Below the pieces are notes generated by a model. The model saw only the letters and a program-made list of their open reading frames with translations. It was not told the DNA's origin and did no database searches. The position numbers were made by a program, and so were the translations under genes. Shown here in pieces: positions 1 to 6,577 of a DNA stretch of 10,398 bases. Location: assembly GCA_027325905.1 (NCBI GenBank), contig DAIEEM010000278.1, forward strand, positions 1 through 10,398. Reading direction: 5' to 3'. Position 1 is the stretch's first letter. Every line of letters begins with the position of its first letter. Source of the stretch: Rhodocyclaceae bacterium. Lineage in GTDB: Bacteria > Pseudomonadota > Gammaproteobacteria > Burkholderiales > Rhodocyclaceae.

Positions 1-86
1 GCCGCAGGCCGCCGACGGGGGACATGGAGCGTAGCAGAGCGCCCCACCGGCCCGAGCGCGCACCCAGCGTCGAAGCTCAACGCGTC

Positions 87-1040
87 CTACCCCGCGACTT
101 CGACCTTGTTCCGTCCGCCGTCCTTCGCCCGGCGCAACGCCCCTTCGGCGGCCGTCACCAGCGTCTCCAACTCCGTATCCAAGCCCAGCGGCGCCACGCC
201 GCACGAGATCGTCACCCTGCCGACCGCACCGTCGGCGAGCTTAGCCAGCGACATCAGTTCCACCGACAGCCGCAAACGCTCGGCGATGCGCAGGCCCTCC
301 TCGGTGGCCGTGTGCGGCAGCAGGATGGCGAACTCTTCGCCGCCGTAGCGGGCGATCAGGTCCGGCGCGCGCAGGCTTTCGGCGAGGCGGCGCGCCACGG
401 CACGCAGCACGGCGTCGCCGGTCAGGTGGCCGTGCGCGTCGTTGAGCCGCCTGAAGCTGTCGATGTCCGCCATGACGAGGCACAGCGGTGCGCCGTCCTG
501 TTCGCAGCGGCGGATCGAGCGCGGAAAGGCGTCGCTCATCCAGCGCCGGTTGTGCAGGCCGGTCAGCGCATCGACGCTGGCGGCCTGCTCGAATTCGAGG
601 CTGCGGCTGGCGGTGGTGACCAGGGCCAGGTTGTCCATGCGGATGCGCCCGGCGAGGATGGCGAGCAGGTTGCGGGCGAAACCGTGGGAGCGCTCGATCA
701 GCGCCCAGAGGATTTCCTGCGGCATCACCAGCAGTTCCGATTCGACCGCCGCGATCACCAGGGCCGAGGCGCCCTGGCCGTTGATCACCGACATCTCGCC
801 GACGCATTCGCCGACGCCGACCACGGTATGCGCCGGCGCCTCGTGCCCGCTCAAGTAGACGCGCAGCTCGCCGCGCAGCACGACGTAGAGGCAGTCGTTG
901 ATCGTGCCGGGCTCGAGCAGCGTTTCGCCGGCGGCGACGACCCAATGGGCGCAGTCCTCGATCAGGTGCTCGAGCGCCGCGACGTCGACGCGGTTGAACA
1001 GGCCGTTGCCGGCAAGCCGTGCGCGCAAGGCAGAGTCCAT
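87..1040 (-). CDS. cNMP-binding-like domain fused to GGDEF diguanylate cyclase
   Basis: This 317-residue soluble protein probably makes cyclic di-GMP from two GTP in the cytoplasm. Residues about 15-125 form a cyclic-nucleotide-binding (Crp-like) beta-roll and about 150-315 a GGDEF domain. The active-site motif is GGEEF (233-237), D192 in ADID is the expected metal ligand, and RAPD (224-227) lies exactly five residues before GGEEF, the position of the product-inhibition I-site. The phosphate-binding cassette reads GEMSVINGQGA; the arginine expected nine residues after E82 is alanine (A91), so the sensor half may bind something else or only mediate contacts. No membrane segment is seen. The ATG at 1040 is chosen because a GGGAG ribosome site lies seven bases upstream and the protein begins just before the beta-roll; the longer reading frame runs into the aroG leader. 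It diverges from aroG. The GGDEF activity call is firm; the input signal is unknown. Confidence 0.93.
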   Translation of the reverse strand: MDSALRARLAGNGLFNRVDVAALEHLIEDCAHWVVAAGETLLEPGTINDCLYVVLRGELRVYLSGHEAPAHTVVGVGECVGEMSVINGQGASALVIAAVESELLVMPQEILWALIERSHGFARNLLAILAGRIRMDNLALVTTASRSLEFEQAASVDALTGLHNRRWMSDAFPRSIRRCEQDGAPLCLVMADIDSFRRLNDAHGHLTGDAVLRAVARRLAESLRAPDLIARYGGEEFAILLPHTATEEGLRIAERLRLSVELMSLAKLADGAVGRVTISCGVAPLGLDTELETLVTAAEGALRRAKDGGRNKVEVAG

Positions 1041-1063
1041 GCTGTTCTCCCGAAGTTGCCGCC

Positions 1064-1069
1064 AGTGTA
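1064..1069 (-). promoter_or_regulatory. possible -10 element for the diguanylate cyclase gene
   Basis: On the minus strand this reads TACACT, four of six matches to TATAAT including the critical A and T. It would give a leader of about 16 bases containing the GGGAG ribosome site at 1047-1051. No recognisable -35 box is present at 17 bases, so this is a weak inference. Confidence 0.3.
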
Positions 1070-1118
1070 GCCGATGGGCGGCATCGCCGCGTGGCGCGGC
1101 CGGACGCGGCGCATGCGG

Positions 1119-1124
1119 TAGAAT
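1119..1124 (+). promoter_or_regulatory. possible -10 element for aroG
   Basis: TAGAAT lies 28 bases before the aroG start and matches TATAAT at five of six positions. The same string TAGAATCCC appears before the porin gene at 8918. No good -35 box is visible 16-18 bases upstream. It would give a leader of about 20-25 bases including the AAGG at 1139-1142. Confidence 0.45.
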
Positions 1125-1152
1125 CCCCTCTTTGCGCCAAGGTAGCAGCCCC

Positions 1153-2220
1153 ATGAAGCACATCGTCGATGACGTTCGCATCAAAGAGATCAAGGAGCTG
1201 TCGCCGCCCGGTCATTTGCTGCGCGAATTTCCCGCCACCGAGCCGGCTGCTGCGACTACCTTCGCGGCGCGCGCCGCCATCCACCGCATCCTGCACGGTG
1301 CCGACGACCGCCTGCTGGTCGTCGTCGGCCCCTGCTCGATCCACGAGTTCGACGCGGCGATGGAATATGCGCGCAAACTCGCTGCCGAGGCCGAGCGGCA
1401 CGGCGAAGACCTGCTGATCCTGATGCGCGTCTACTTCGAGAAGCCGCGCACGACCATCGGCTGGAAAGGGCTCATCAACGATCCGCGCCTCGACGGCAGC
1501 TTCAAGATCAACGAGGGCCTGCGCCTGGCGAGGAAGCTCCTCTGGCAGATCAACGAACTCGGCTTGCCGTGTGCCACCGAGTTCCTCGACACCATCACGC
1601 CGCAATACACGGCCGACCTGATCGCCTGGGGCGCCATCGGCGCCCGCACCACGGAATCGCAGGTGCACCGCGAACTTGCCTCCGGGCTGTCCTGCCCGGT
1701 CGGCTTCAAGAACGGCACCGACGGCAACATCCGCATAGCCGTCGATGCCATCAAGGCCGCCGCCAGCCCGCACCATTTCCTCTCGGTGACCAAGGCCGGC
1801 CATTCGGCCATCGTCTCCACCAACGGCAACGAGGACTGCCACGTCATCCTGCGCGGCGGCAAGGACGTCAACTTCGAGGCGCCGGCCGTCGATGCGGCTT
1901 GCCAGGAACTCGCCAAGTCGGGCCTGGCCTCGCGCGTCATGATCGACTTTTCCCACGCCAACAGCCGCAAGGACTTCAAGCGCCAGATCGAAGTCGCCGC
2001 GGACGTTGCCGCGCAGCTCGGCGGCGGCGAGGACCGCATTTTCGGCGTCATGGTTGAATCGCACCTGAAGGAAGGCCGCCAGGACCTGCTGCCCGGCAAG
2101 CCGCTGCAATACGGTGTTTCCATCACCGACGCCTGCCTCGGTTGGGAAGACACCGTGGTCGTGCTCGACACCCTCGCCGCCGCGGTCAAGAAACGCCGGC
2201 TGGCACTGGCGGACCGCTAG
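1153..2220 (+). CDS. aroG: class I 3-deoxy-7-phosphoheptulonate (DAHP) synthase
   Basis: This enzyme condenses phosphoenolpyruvate and erythrose 4-phosphate to DAHP, the first step of the shikimate pathway to aromatic amino acids. The 355-residue protein is close to the 350 of E. coli AroG, and the landmarks fall at the same numbers without gaps: metal ligands C61 (in GPCSIHE), H268 (DFSHAN), E302 (VESHL) and D326 (TDACLGW), and PEP-binding K97 (EKPRTT). Residues I recall from the phenylalanine feedback pocket of AroG (D146, P150, Q151, S180, F209, S211) are also present, which favours the Phe-sensitive type over AroF or AroH, though that assignment is inference. The ATG at 1153 fits the family N-terminus; a modest AAGG lies ten bases upstream. 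The longer in-frame extension to 898 overlaps the divergent gene and is not family-like. No other aromatic pathway gene is adjacent, so it probably forms its own unit. Confidence 0.96.
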   Translation: MKHIVDDVRIKEIKELSPPGHLLREFPATEPAAATTFAARAAIHRILHGADDRLLVVVGPCSIHEFDAAMEYARKLAAEAERHGEDLLILMRVYFEKPRTTIGWKGLINDPRLDGSFKINEGLRLARKLLWQINELGLPCATEFLDTITPQYTADLIAWGAIGARTTESQVHRELASGLSCPVGFKNGTDGNIRIAVDAIKAAASPHHFLSVTKAGHSAIVSTNGNEDCHVILRGGKDVNFEAPAVDAACQELAKSGLASRVMIDFSHANSRKDFKRQIEVAADVAAQLGGGEDRIFGVMVESHLKEGRQDLLPGKPLQYGVSITDACLGWEDTVVVLDTLAAAVKKRRLALADR

Positions 2221-2229
2221 TGAAATAAT

Positions 2230-2300
2230 GCCCCCCCACTTTTGCCTGCGCTCGCTGCCCCCCACGGGGGGGCGCATGGTCTCTTGGGGCGGCTCGGCGA
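2230..2300. repeat. REP-like GC-rich hairpin repeat (putative)
   Basis: The gap between aroG and the glycosyltransferase gene holds an unusual sequence: a run of seven C (2231-2237), then GCCCCCC (2257-2263) that pairs with GGGGGGC (2267-2273) around a three-base loop, then a CTTGGGGCGGC segment (2284-2294) that could pair with either C run. No T-tract follows the stem, so it is a poor intrinsic terminator, although it may still slow or end aroG transcription. Its makeup resembles intergenic palindromic repeats I recall from betaproteobacteria; only one copy is in this window, so repeat status is inferred. An ATG inside it (2242) opens a spurious extension of the next gene. Confidence 0.5.
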
Positions 2301-2304
2301 GGCC

Positions 2305-3819
2305 ATGATCGCCGGCATGCATCCGCGCCGGCTGTTCTTCGTCTTGCTGTGGGTCACGCTCGCCTTCCGCTTCTGGCTGGCGCAGGCGATGCCGATCACC
2401 GGCGACGAGGCCTACTTCATTGACTGGGGCCGCAATCCCGACTGGGGCTTCTACGACCATCCGCCGATGATCGGCTGGTGGCTCGCGGCGCTGCTCGAAG
2501 TCGGCGACGCCGAATGGTGGCTGCGCCTGCCGGTGACGGTGCAGCCGGCGGTGCTGGCCCTGACGGTATCCTGGGCGACGGCGCGGCTGTGGCCGGAACT
2601 CGAGGAAGACCGGCGCTGGTGGGCGGCGCTGCTGGTGCTGCTGGCGCCTGTCAATCTCTGGAACGTCTTCGTCACCACTGACACGCCGCTGATCTACTTC
2701 GCGGTGTTCTCCGGCCTGGCCTGGATCCGGGCCGTCGAGGAGGACGCCATGGGCTGGTACTGGGCGGCCGGCCTGCTGCTCGCCGGCGCCGTCCTGTCCA
2801 AGTATTTTGCCGCACTGCTCGGCTTCGCCTTCCTCGTCGAAGCGGCGCTGCGCGGATCGAAGCGCGGCTGGGTGGGGCTCGCCGTCGTCTATGCCTGCTG
2901 CGTGCCGGCGCTGCTGCTGATGGGCTGGTGGAACGCCGGCCACTGCTGGCCCAACTACATGTTCAATTTCGTCAATCGCAACGAGGACGCCGGCCTGTCG
3001 TGGCGGACGCCGTTGCTCTATGGCGCGGCGCTGGCCTACGTGCTGTCGCCGCCGGTGCTGTGGCTGCTGGTCGTGCGCGGCGGCGGCGTGCTGACGGGCG
3101 GCTGCCGCGCGCTGGCGACGCTGTCGCTGGTGCCTTTCGCGCTGTTCGCGGCGTTGTCGCTGGTTAAGACCATTGGCCTGCACTGGCTGCTGGCTTTCGT
3201 TCCCTTCGCCTTCATGCCCCTGGCGCGGCGCCTGTCGCTGGCGGGCCTGCGCCGGCTCGGACTGTTCTTCGTCGGCGTAGCCCTGCTGCACGTCGCCGCC
3301 ATCGCCGTCGTCGCGCGGCTGCCGTTGGAGACGTGGCAGGCGACGCGACTCTATGACGGCATCGTGCTGACGTTCGACACACAGGCGGTGCTCGACGAAC
3401 TCAAGCCGTTTGCCAAGGACTACGAATTCGCCAGCGACGGCTACTCGAACGCGGTGACTTTCGGCTACAACGCCCGCCGCCGCTTCATCGTCTTCGGCGA
3501 AGCTTCCAGCCATGCGCGCCACGACGACATCCTCACCGACTTCCGCCGCCTGGCGGGACGCAACATCCTGGTGCTGAGGAAGAGCGAGCCCGACGCCGCA
3601 TACTATCGCCGCTATTTCCGCGAGGTCGAGGTGAAGGACTTCACGCGGCGCGGCGCGCGCTTCTGGCTCGTGCTCGGCCGCAACTTCGATTACCCGGCCT
3701 ATCGTGACGAGGTGCTGGCGAAGATCCGCGGCAAGTTCTATGCGCTGCCGGCCTGGCTGCCGCAGACCGGCTGCTATTTCTGCGACCGCTATTTCCCCGG
3801 CGCGCCATGCCGCAAGTGA
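2305..3819 (+). CDS. GT39/ArnT-like polytopic membrane glycosyltransferase
   Basis: This 504-residue protein is a GT-C fold glycosyltransferase that would take a sugar from a polyprenyl-phosphate donor on the periplasmic side of the inner membrane. After a first membrane helix (about 8-28) comes the loop motif TGDEAYF (32-38) with the catalytic-type acidic pair D34-E35, then GFYDHPPM (48-55), typical of the PMT_2/GT39 family. A second acidic motif, TTDTP (124-128), and LSKYF (164-168) follow. Many hydrophobic helices extend to about residue 338, then a soluble C-terminal part of about 165 residues with three cysteines near the end (C490, C493, C502). The start is uncertain: ATG at 2305 or 2317 both lack a well-spaced ribosome site, and the ATG at 2242 lies in the hairpin repeat and is rejected. 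Its end overlaps the UbiA-family gene by 13 bases, implying co-translation. Acceptor and sugar are unknown; the neighbour suggests a pentose. Confidence 0.88.
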   Translation: MIAGMHPRRLFFVLLWVTLAFRFWLAQAMPITGDEAYFIDWGRNPDWGFYDHPPMIGWWLAALLEVGDAEWWLRLPVTVQPAVLALTVSWATARLWPELEEDRRWWAALLVLLAPVNLWNVFVTTDTPLIYFAVFSGLAWIRAVEEDAMGWYWAAGLLLAGAVLSKYFAALLGFAFLVEAALRGSKRGWVGLAVVYACCVPALLLMGWWNAGHCWPNYMFNFVNRNEDAGLSWRTPLLYGAALAYVLSPPVLWLLVVRGGGVLTGGCRALATLSLVPFALFAALSLVKTIGLHWLLAFVPFAFMPLARRLSLAGLRRLGLFFVGVALLHVAAIAVVARLPLETWQATRLYDGIVLTFDTQAVLDELKPFAKDYEFASDGYSNAVTFGYNARRRFIVFGEASSHARHDDILTDFRRLAGRNILVLRKSEPDAAYYRRYFREVEVKDFTRRGARFWLVLGRNFDYPAYRDEVLAKIRGKFYALPAWLPQTGCYFCDRYFPGAPCRK

Positions 3820-4685
3820 TTGCGCTGATCCGCCTGCTGCGGCCCCATCAGTGGCTGAAGAACGGCTTCGTCTTCGTCGGCGTGCTGTTCGGCCACGCCT
3901 GGCGCGAGCCGGCGCTGCTGGGCGGCGCCGTGCTGGCCTTCGTCGCCTTCTGCCTGCTGTCGTCGGCGGTCTATGTCGTCAACGACTACGTCGACCGCGA
4001 GCAGGACCGGCACCACCCGGAGAAGAAGCGGCGGCCGCTCGCCAGCGGCGCCGTCGCCGTGCCGACGGCGCTGGTCCTCGGCGCGGTTTGCCTGGCCGGC
4101 GGGCTGGCGCTGGCCTTCCTCGCCAGCCGCGCCGCCTGGATCTTCGTCGCCTACCTGCTGCTGCAGGTCGTCTACAACCTCGGCGCCAAGCACATCGTCG
4201 TGCTCGACGTCTTCATCATCGCCGCCGGCTTCATGCTGCGCATCCTCGCCGGCACCGTCGGCATCGGCATCGCGCCGACGCACTGGCTGCTGCTGTGCGG
4301 CCTGATGCTGACGCTGTTCCTCGGCTTCGCCAAGCGCCGCGCCGAGCTCGACGCCATGGTCGACGATTCCGCCGTGCATCGCCGCGTTCTCGAGCACTAC
4401 TCGAAGACCATGCTCGACCAGTACATCGTCATCGCCGCCAGCGGCACCGTCGTCTCCTATGCGCTCTACACGGTGAGCCCCGAGACCATCGCCCTGCACG
4501 GCACGCGCTGGCTCATCGCCAGCGTGCCCTTCGTGCTCTACGGCATGCTGCGCTATCTCTACCTGCTGCACCGCCAGGGCGGCGGCGGCGACCCGGCGCG
4601 CGAGGTGCTGGGCGATCCCCACCTGATTGCGGCGCTTGCCGGCTGGGCACTACTGGTGGTAGCGTTGCTGTCGTCTTGGATATAA
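3807..4685 (+). CDS. UbiA-family prenyltransferase, decaprenyl-phosphate phosphoribosyltransferase-like
   Basis: This 292-residue integral membrane enzyme resembles decaprenyl-phosphate phosphoribosyltransferase (mycobacterial Rv3806c type), which joins PRPP to a polyprenyl phosphate as the first step to a lipid-linked ribose or arabinose donor. The N-terminal LRPHQWLKN (11-19) is characteristic of this branch, differing from the UbiA quinone and heme enzymes. The first magnesium motif is NDYVDREQD (N59, D60, D63, D67), followed by RRPLASG (75-81); a second region has YN (123-124), K128 and D134. FAKRRAEL (174-181) and the late YGMLRYLYLL also match the group. About eight or nine membrane helices are apparent. 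It starts inside the end of the glycosyltransferase gene (13-base overlap), so the two are almost certainly co-expressed. No DprE1/DprE2-like epimerase or phosphatase is in the window. A different polyprenyl transfer reaction remains possible. Confidence 0.88.
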   Translation: MPQVIALIRLLRPHQWLKNGFVFVGVLFGHAWREPALLGGAVLAFVAFCLLSSAVYVVNDYVDREQDRHHPEKKRRPLASGAVAVPTALVLGAVCLAGGLALAFLASRAAWIFVAYLLLQVVYNLGAKHIVVLDVFIIAAGFMLRILAGTVGIGIAPTHWLLLCGLMLTLFLGFAKRRAELDAMVDDSAVHRRVLEHYSKTMLDQYIVIAASGTVVSYALYTVSPETIALHGTRWLIASVPFVLYGMLRYLYLLHRQGGGGDPAREVLGDPHLIAALAGWALLVVALLSSWI

Positions 4686-4686
4686 T
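4681..4686 (+). promoter_or_regulatory. perfect TATAAT -10 hexamer overlapping a stop codon
   Basis: A consensus TATAAT spans the TAA stop of the UbiA-family gene. Only nine bases separate it from the ATG at 4696, so transcription started by it would begin within about three bases of the start codon and give a leaderless or near-leaderless mRNA. No good -35 box is visible at 16-18 bases; TTGCTG at 4665-4670 is too close. It could be chance, with the gene read from the upstream promoter. Confidence 0.4.
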
Positions 4687-4695
4687 CGGCCCGTC

Positions 4696-5226
4696 ATGAG
4701 CGCCAGCGACCGTTTCCTCAGTTTCGAAAACCTCGGCGATGCCACGCCGTTCGTCGCGCGCATCCTCGACATCATGGACTACATCCGCGTGTTCGCCGGT
4801 TTCGAGCGCGCCGAGATCGAGGCGCTGGCGCGCTACATGCGCTGCTACCGCGTCGCGGCCGGCATCGAGGTCATCGTCGAGGGCGAACCGGGCGACTTCA
4901 TGCTGTTGCTGATCGAAGGCAGCATGGAAATCGCCAAGAAGGACCATCGCGGCCTGCCGGTGCGCATCGCCGACGCCAATCCCGGCAAGACCCTCGGCGA
5001 GATGTCGGTCATCGACGGCGAGCCGCGCTTCGCCAGTTGCGTCACCGTCAGCGAAGCGGTCATCGCCGTGCTCGGCCGCGACGAACTGATGCGCCTGATC
5101 GCCGAGCGGCCGCAGCTCGGCGTCAAGCTGCTGATGCAGATGGCGGTGCTGCTCAACCAGCGACTGCGCCAGATCAGCGTCCAGTACATGAAGGTCCTGG
5201 ACGAGAGTCGAAAACTCGCCGCGTGA
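4696..5226 (+). CDS. stand-alone cyclic-nucleotide-binding domain protein
   Basis: This 176-residue protein is essentially one Crp/PKA-type beta-roll domain (about 33-135) followed by a helix (about 138-170), with no DNA-binding, kinase or membrane part. The phosphate-binding cassette is GEMSVIDGEPRFAS (101-114): E102 and R111 are spaced as in protein kinase A regulatory subunits, so it may really bind cAMP or a related nucleotide. It shares the string GEMSVI with the cassette of the GGDEF protein at 87-1040, but that protein lacks the arginine. Ten bases separate it from the UbiA-family stop, and no clear ribosome site precedes the ATG, so it may be translationally coupled or leaderless. Its last 53 bases overlap the convergent histidine kinase gene. 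The role is unknown; such small proteins usually act through partners. Confidence 0.88.
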   Translation: MSASDRFLSFENLGDATPFVARILDIMDYIRVFAGFERAEIEALARYMRCYRVAAGIEVIVEGEPGDFMLLLIEGSMEIAKKDHRGLPVRIADANPGKTLGEMSVIDGEPRFASCVTVSEAVIAVLGRDELMRLIAERPQLGVKLLMQMAVLLNQRLRQISVQYMKVLDESRKLAA

Positions 5227-6577
5227 AACCCTTGGTGAAGGTTACGACGACGGCCAGGCCTTGGCCGTTGATGCCCGTGTCCAGGGTCACCGTCGCGCCG
5301 TGCAGTTCGGCGATGCGGCGCACGATGGACCGTCCCAGCCCGCTGCCGTCGGTCTCCTGCCCTGCCAGCCGGGCGAAGCGCTCGAAGACGCGGCTGCGCT
5401 CGGCCGGCGGAATGCCCGGGCCACTGTCGCTGACCGTAAGGCGCGCTTTGCCGCTGGCGCCGGCACCGGCGACCGCGACCGTCACGGCGACGCGCCCGCC
5501 CGCGGGGGTGTAGCGGATCGCGTTGTCGATGAGGTTGCGCAGCAGGATGCGCAGCAGGTCTTCGTCGGCAGCGATCGTTACCGGCTCGGCGTCGAGTTCC
5601 AGTGCAATATCCTTGGCCAGCGCCTGCGGGCCGTGGTCGGCGCAGACTTCCTGCGCCAGGCTGTCTAGTCCGACACCGACTGCGGGTGCCGCCGCGAGTT
5701 CGGGTTCGAGGCGGGCAAGCGTCAGCAACTGGTCGACCAGACGCGAAGTACGCGCCATGCCGGTGGTGAGGAATTCGAGGGCGTGGTTGCGCTCGGCGTC
5801 GTTGCGCGCGCGCGCCGCCACCTGGATCTGGGCCGCCAGCGCGGCCAGCGGCGTGCGCAGTTCGTGGGCGGCGTCGGCGGTGAAGCGGCGCTCGTTGTCG
5901 ATGGCGCGCTCGACGCGCAGGAACAGGTCGTTCAAGGCTTCGACCAGCGGCCGAATTTCCTCGGGCGCGGATTCGGGAACGACGGCGTGCAGACGCTCGG
6001 GCGCACAGTCGCCGACCTGGCGCGTCACCGTATCGAGCGGCAGGAGGCCGCGCCGTATGGCGATCCAGACCCAGAAGCCGAGCAGGATCAGGCCGACGAT
6101 GCCGGGCGCCAGCATGCGCATGACGATATGCGCGATCAGTTCGTCGCGGACCTCGTGGCTTTCGGCGACCAGCACGCGCACGGGGTCATGCCGTTGCCGG
6201 CTCCATTGGCCGAAGTAGCGCCAGTGGCCCTGCGGGCCGCCGGCATCGGAGAAGCCGTCCTGGTCCGTAAGCGGAGTGTTCGGGGCATTGGGAGAGCGCA
6301 GCAGGAGGCGGCCGTGACGATCCCATATCTGGAACATCAGTTTTCGTTGGTGGCGGTCCAGGTCGTCTTCAAGTTCCTTGATGTCGTCGGCATCGTGGCT
6401 TCCCAGCGCCAGCAGCACTTGGGCCGACTGCGCGAGTTGGGCGTCGAACAGTTCGTCGACTTCGTGATGGGCATCGACGGAGGTCCACGCCAGGGCCGCA
6501 AGCCAGCAGACGGCGACGCCGCCGAGCAGGACGACGAGCAGGCGGCGACGCAGCGAAAACCAGCGGGTGGCGTTCAT
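5174..6577 (-). CDS. QseC-like sensor histidine kinase
   Basis: This 467-residue inner-membrane kinase senses an unknown signal and phosphorylates the response regulator encoded just upstream. Membrane helices at about 12-32 and 153-174 flank a periplasmic sensor of about 120 residues. A HAMP-like linker follows, then the dimerisation helix with ADAAHELRTPL (phospho-acceptor H238). The ATP-binding domain shows the N box NLIDNAIRYTP (N348, N352), G1 DSGPGIP (384-390) and G2 GSGLG (411-415). The sensor segment QRKLMFQIWDRHGRLLLRS is QseC-like. Its ATG overlaps the regulator stop codon as ATGA (four bases), so translation is coupled. The final 18 residues or so, after VTFTK, extend past the usual end of such kinases and are encoded antisense to the end of the cNMP-binding gene. 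It is the last gene of the SHP operon. Confidence 0.94.
   Translation of the reverse strand: MNATRWFSLRRRLLVVLLGGVAVCWLAALAWTSVDAHHEVDELFDAQLAQSAQVLLALGSHDADDIKELEDDLDRHQRKLMFQIWDRHGRLLLRSPNAPNTPLTDQDGFSDAGGPQGHWRYFGQWSRQRHDPVRVLVAESHEVRDELIAHIVMRMLAPGIVGLILLGFWVWIAIRRGLLPLDTVTRQVGDCAPERLHAVVPESAPEEIRPLVEALNDLFLRVERAIDNERRFTADAAHELRTPLAALAAQIQVAARARNDAERNHALEFLTTGMARTSRLVDQLLTLARLEPELAAAPAVGVGLDSLAQEVCADHGPQALAKDIALELDAEPVTIAADEDLLRILLRNLIDNAIRYTPAGGRVAVTVAVAGAGASGKARLTVSDSGPGIPPAERSRVFERFARLAGQETDGSGLGRSIVRRIAELHGATVTLDTGINGQGLAVVVTFTKGFTRRVFDSRPGPSCTGR

Noticed and set aside
1..86. Possible gene end at the left edge
   Set aside because: Too short, with no motif or convincing frame; nothing could be supported.
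24..1070. Open frame on the plus strand over the diguanylate cyclase
   Set aside because: It is the complement of a gene with clear GGEEF and I-site motifs; the plus-strand product shows no recognisable domain.
898..1152. Extension of aroG upstream to 898
   Set aside because: It overlaps the divergent cyclase gene, and the ATG at 1153 gives exact residue register with E. coli AroG.
2257..2273. Intrinsic terminator for aroG
   Set aside because: The stem is strong but no T-run follows it, so the classic Rho-independent form is absent; it is kept as a REP-like repeat.
2242..2304. N-terminal extension of the glycosyltransferase from the ATG at 2242
   Set aside because: The added residues are encoded by the GC hairpin repeat, have no ribosome site, and would place a non-family sequence before the first membrane helix.
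241..3522. Very long open frame on the minus strand (1093 residues)
   Set aside because: It is antisense to aroG, the glycosyltransferase and part of the cyclase gene; the product is low-complexity, rich in R, Q, A and G, and resembles no family. Long shadow frames are common in GC-rich DNA.
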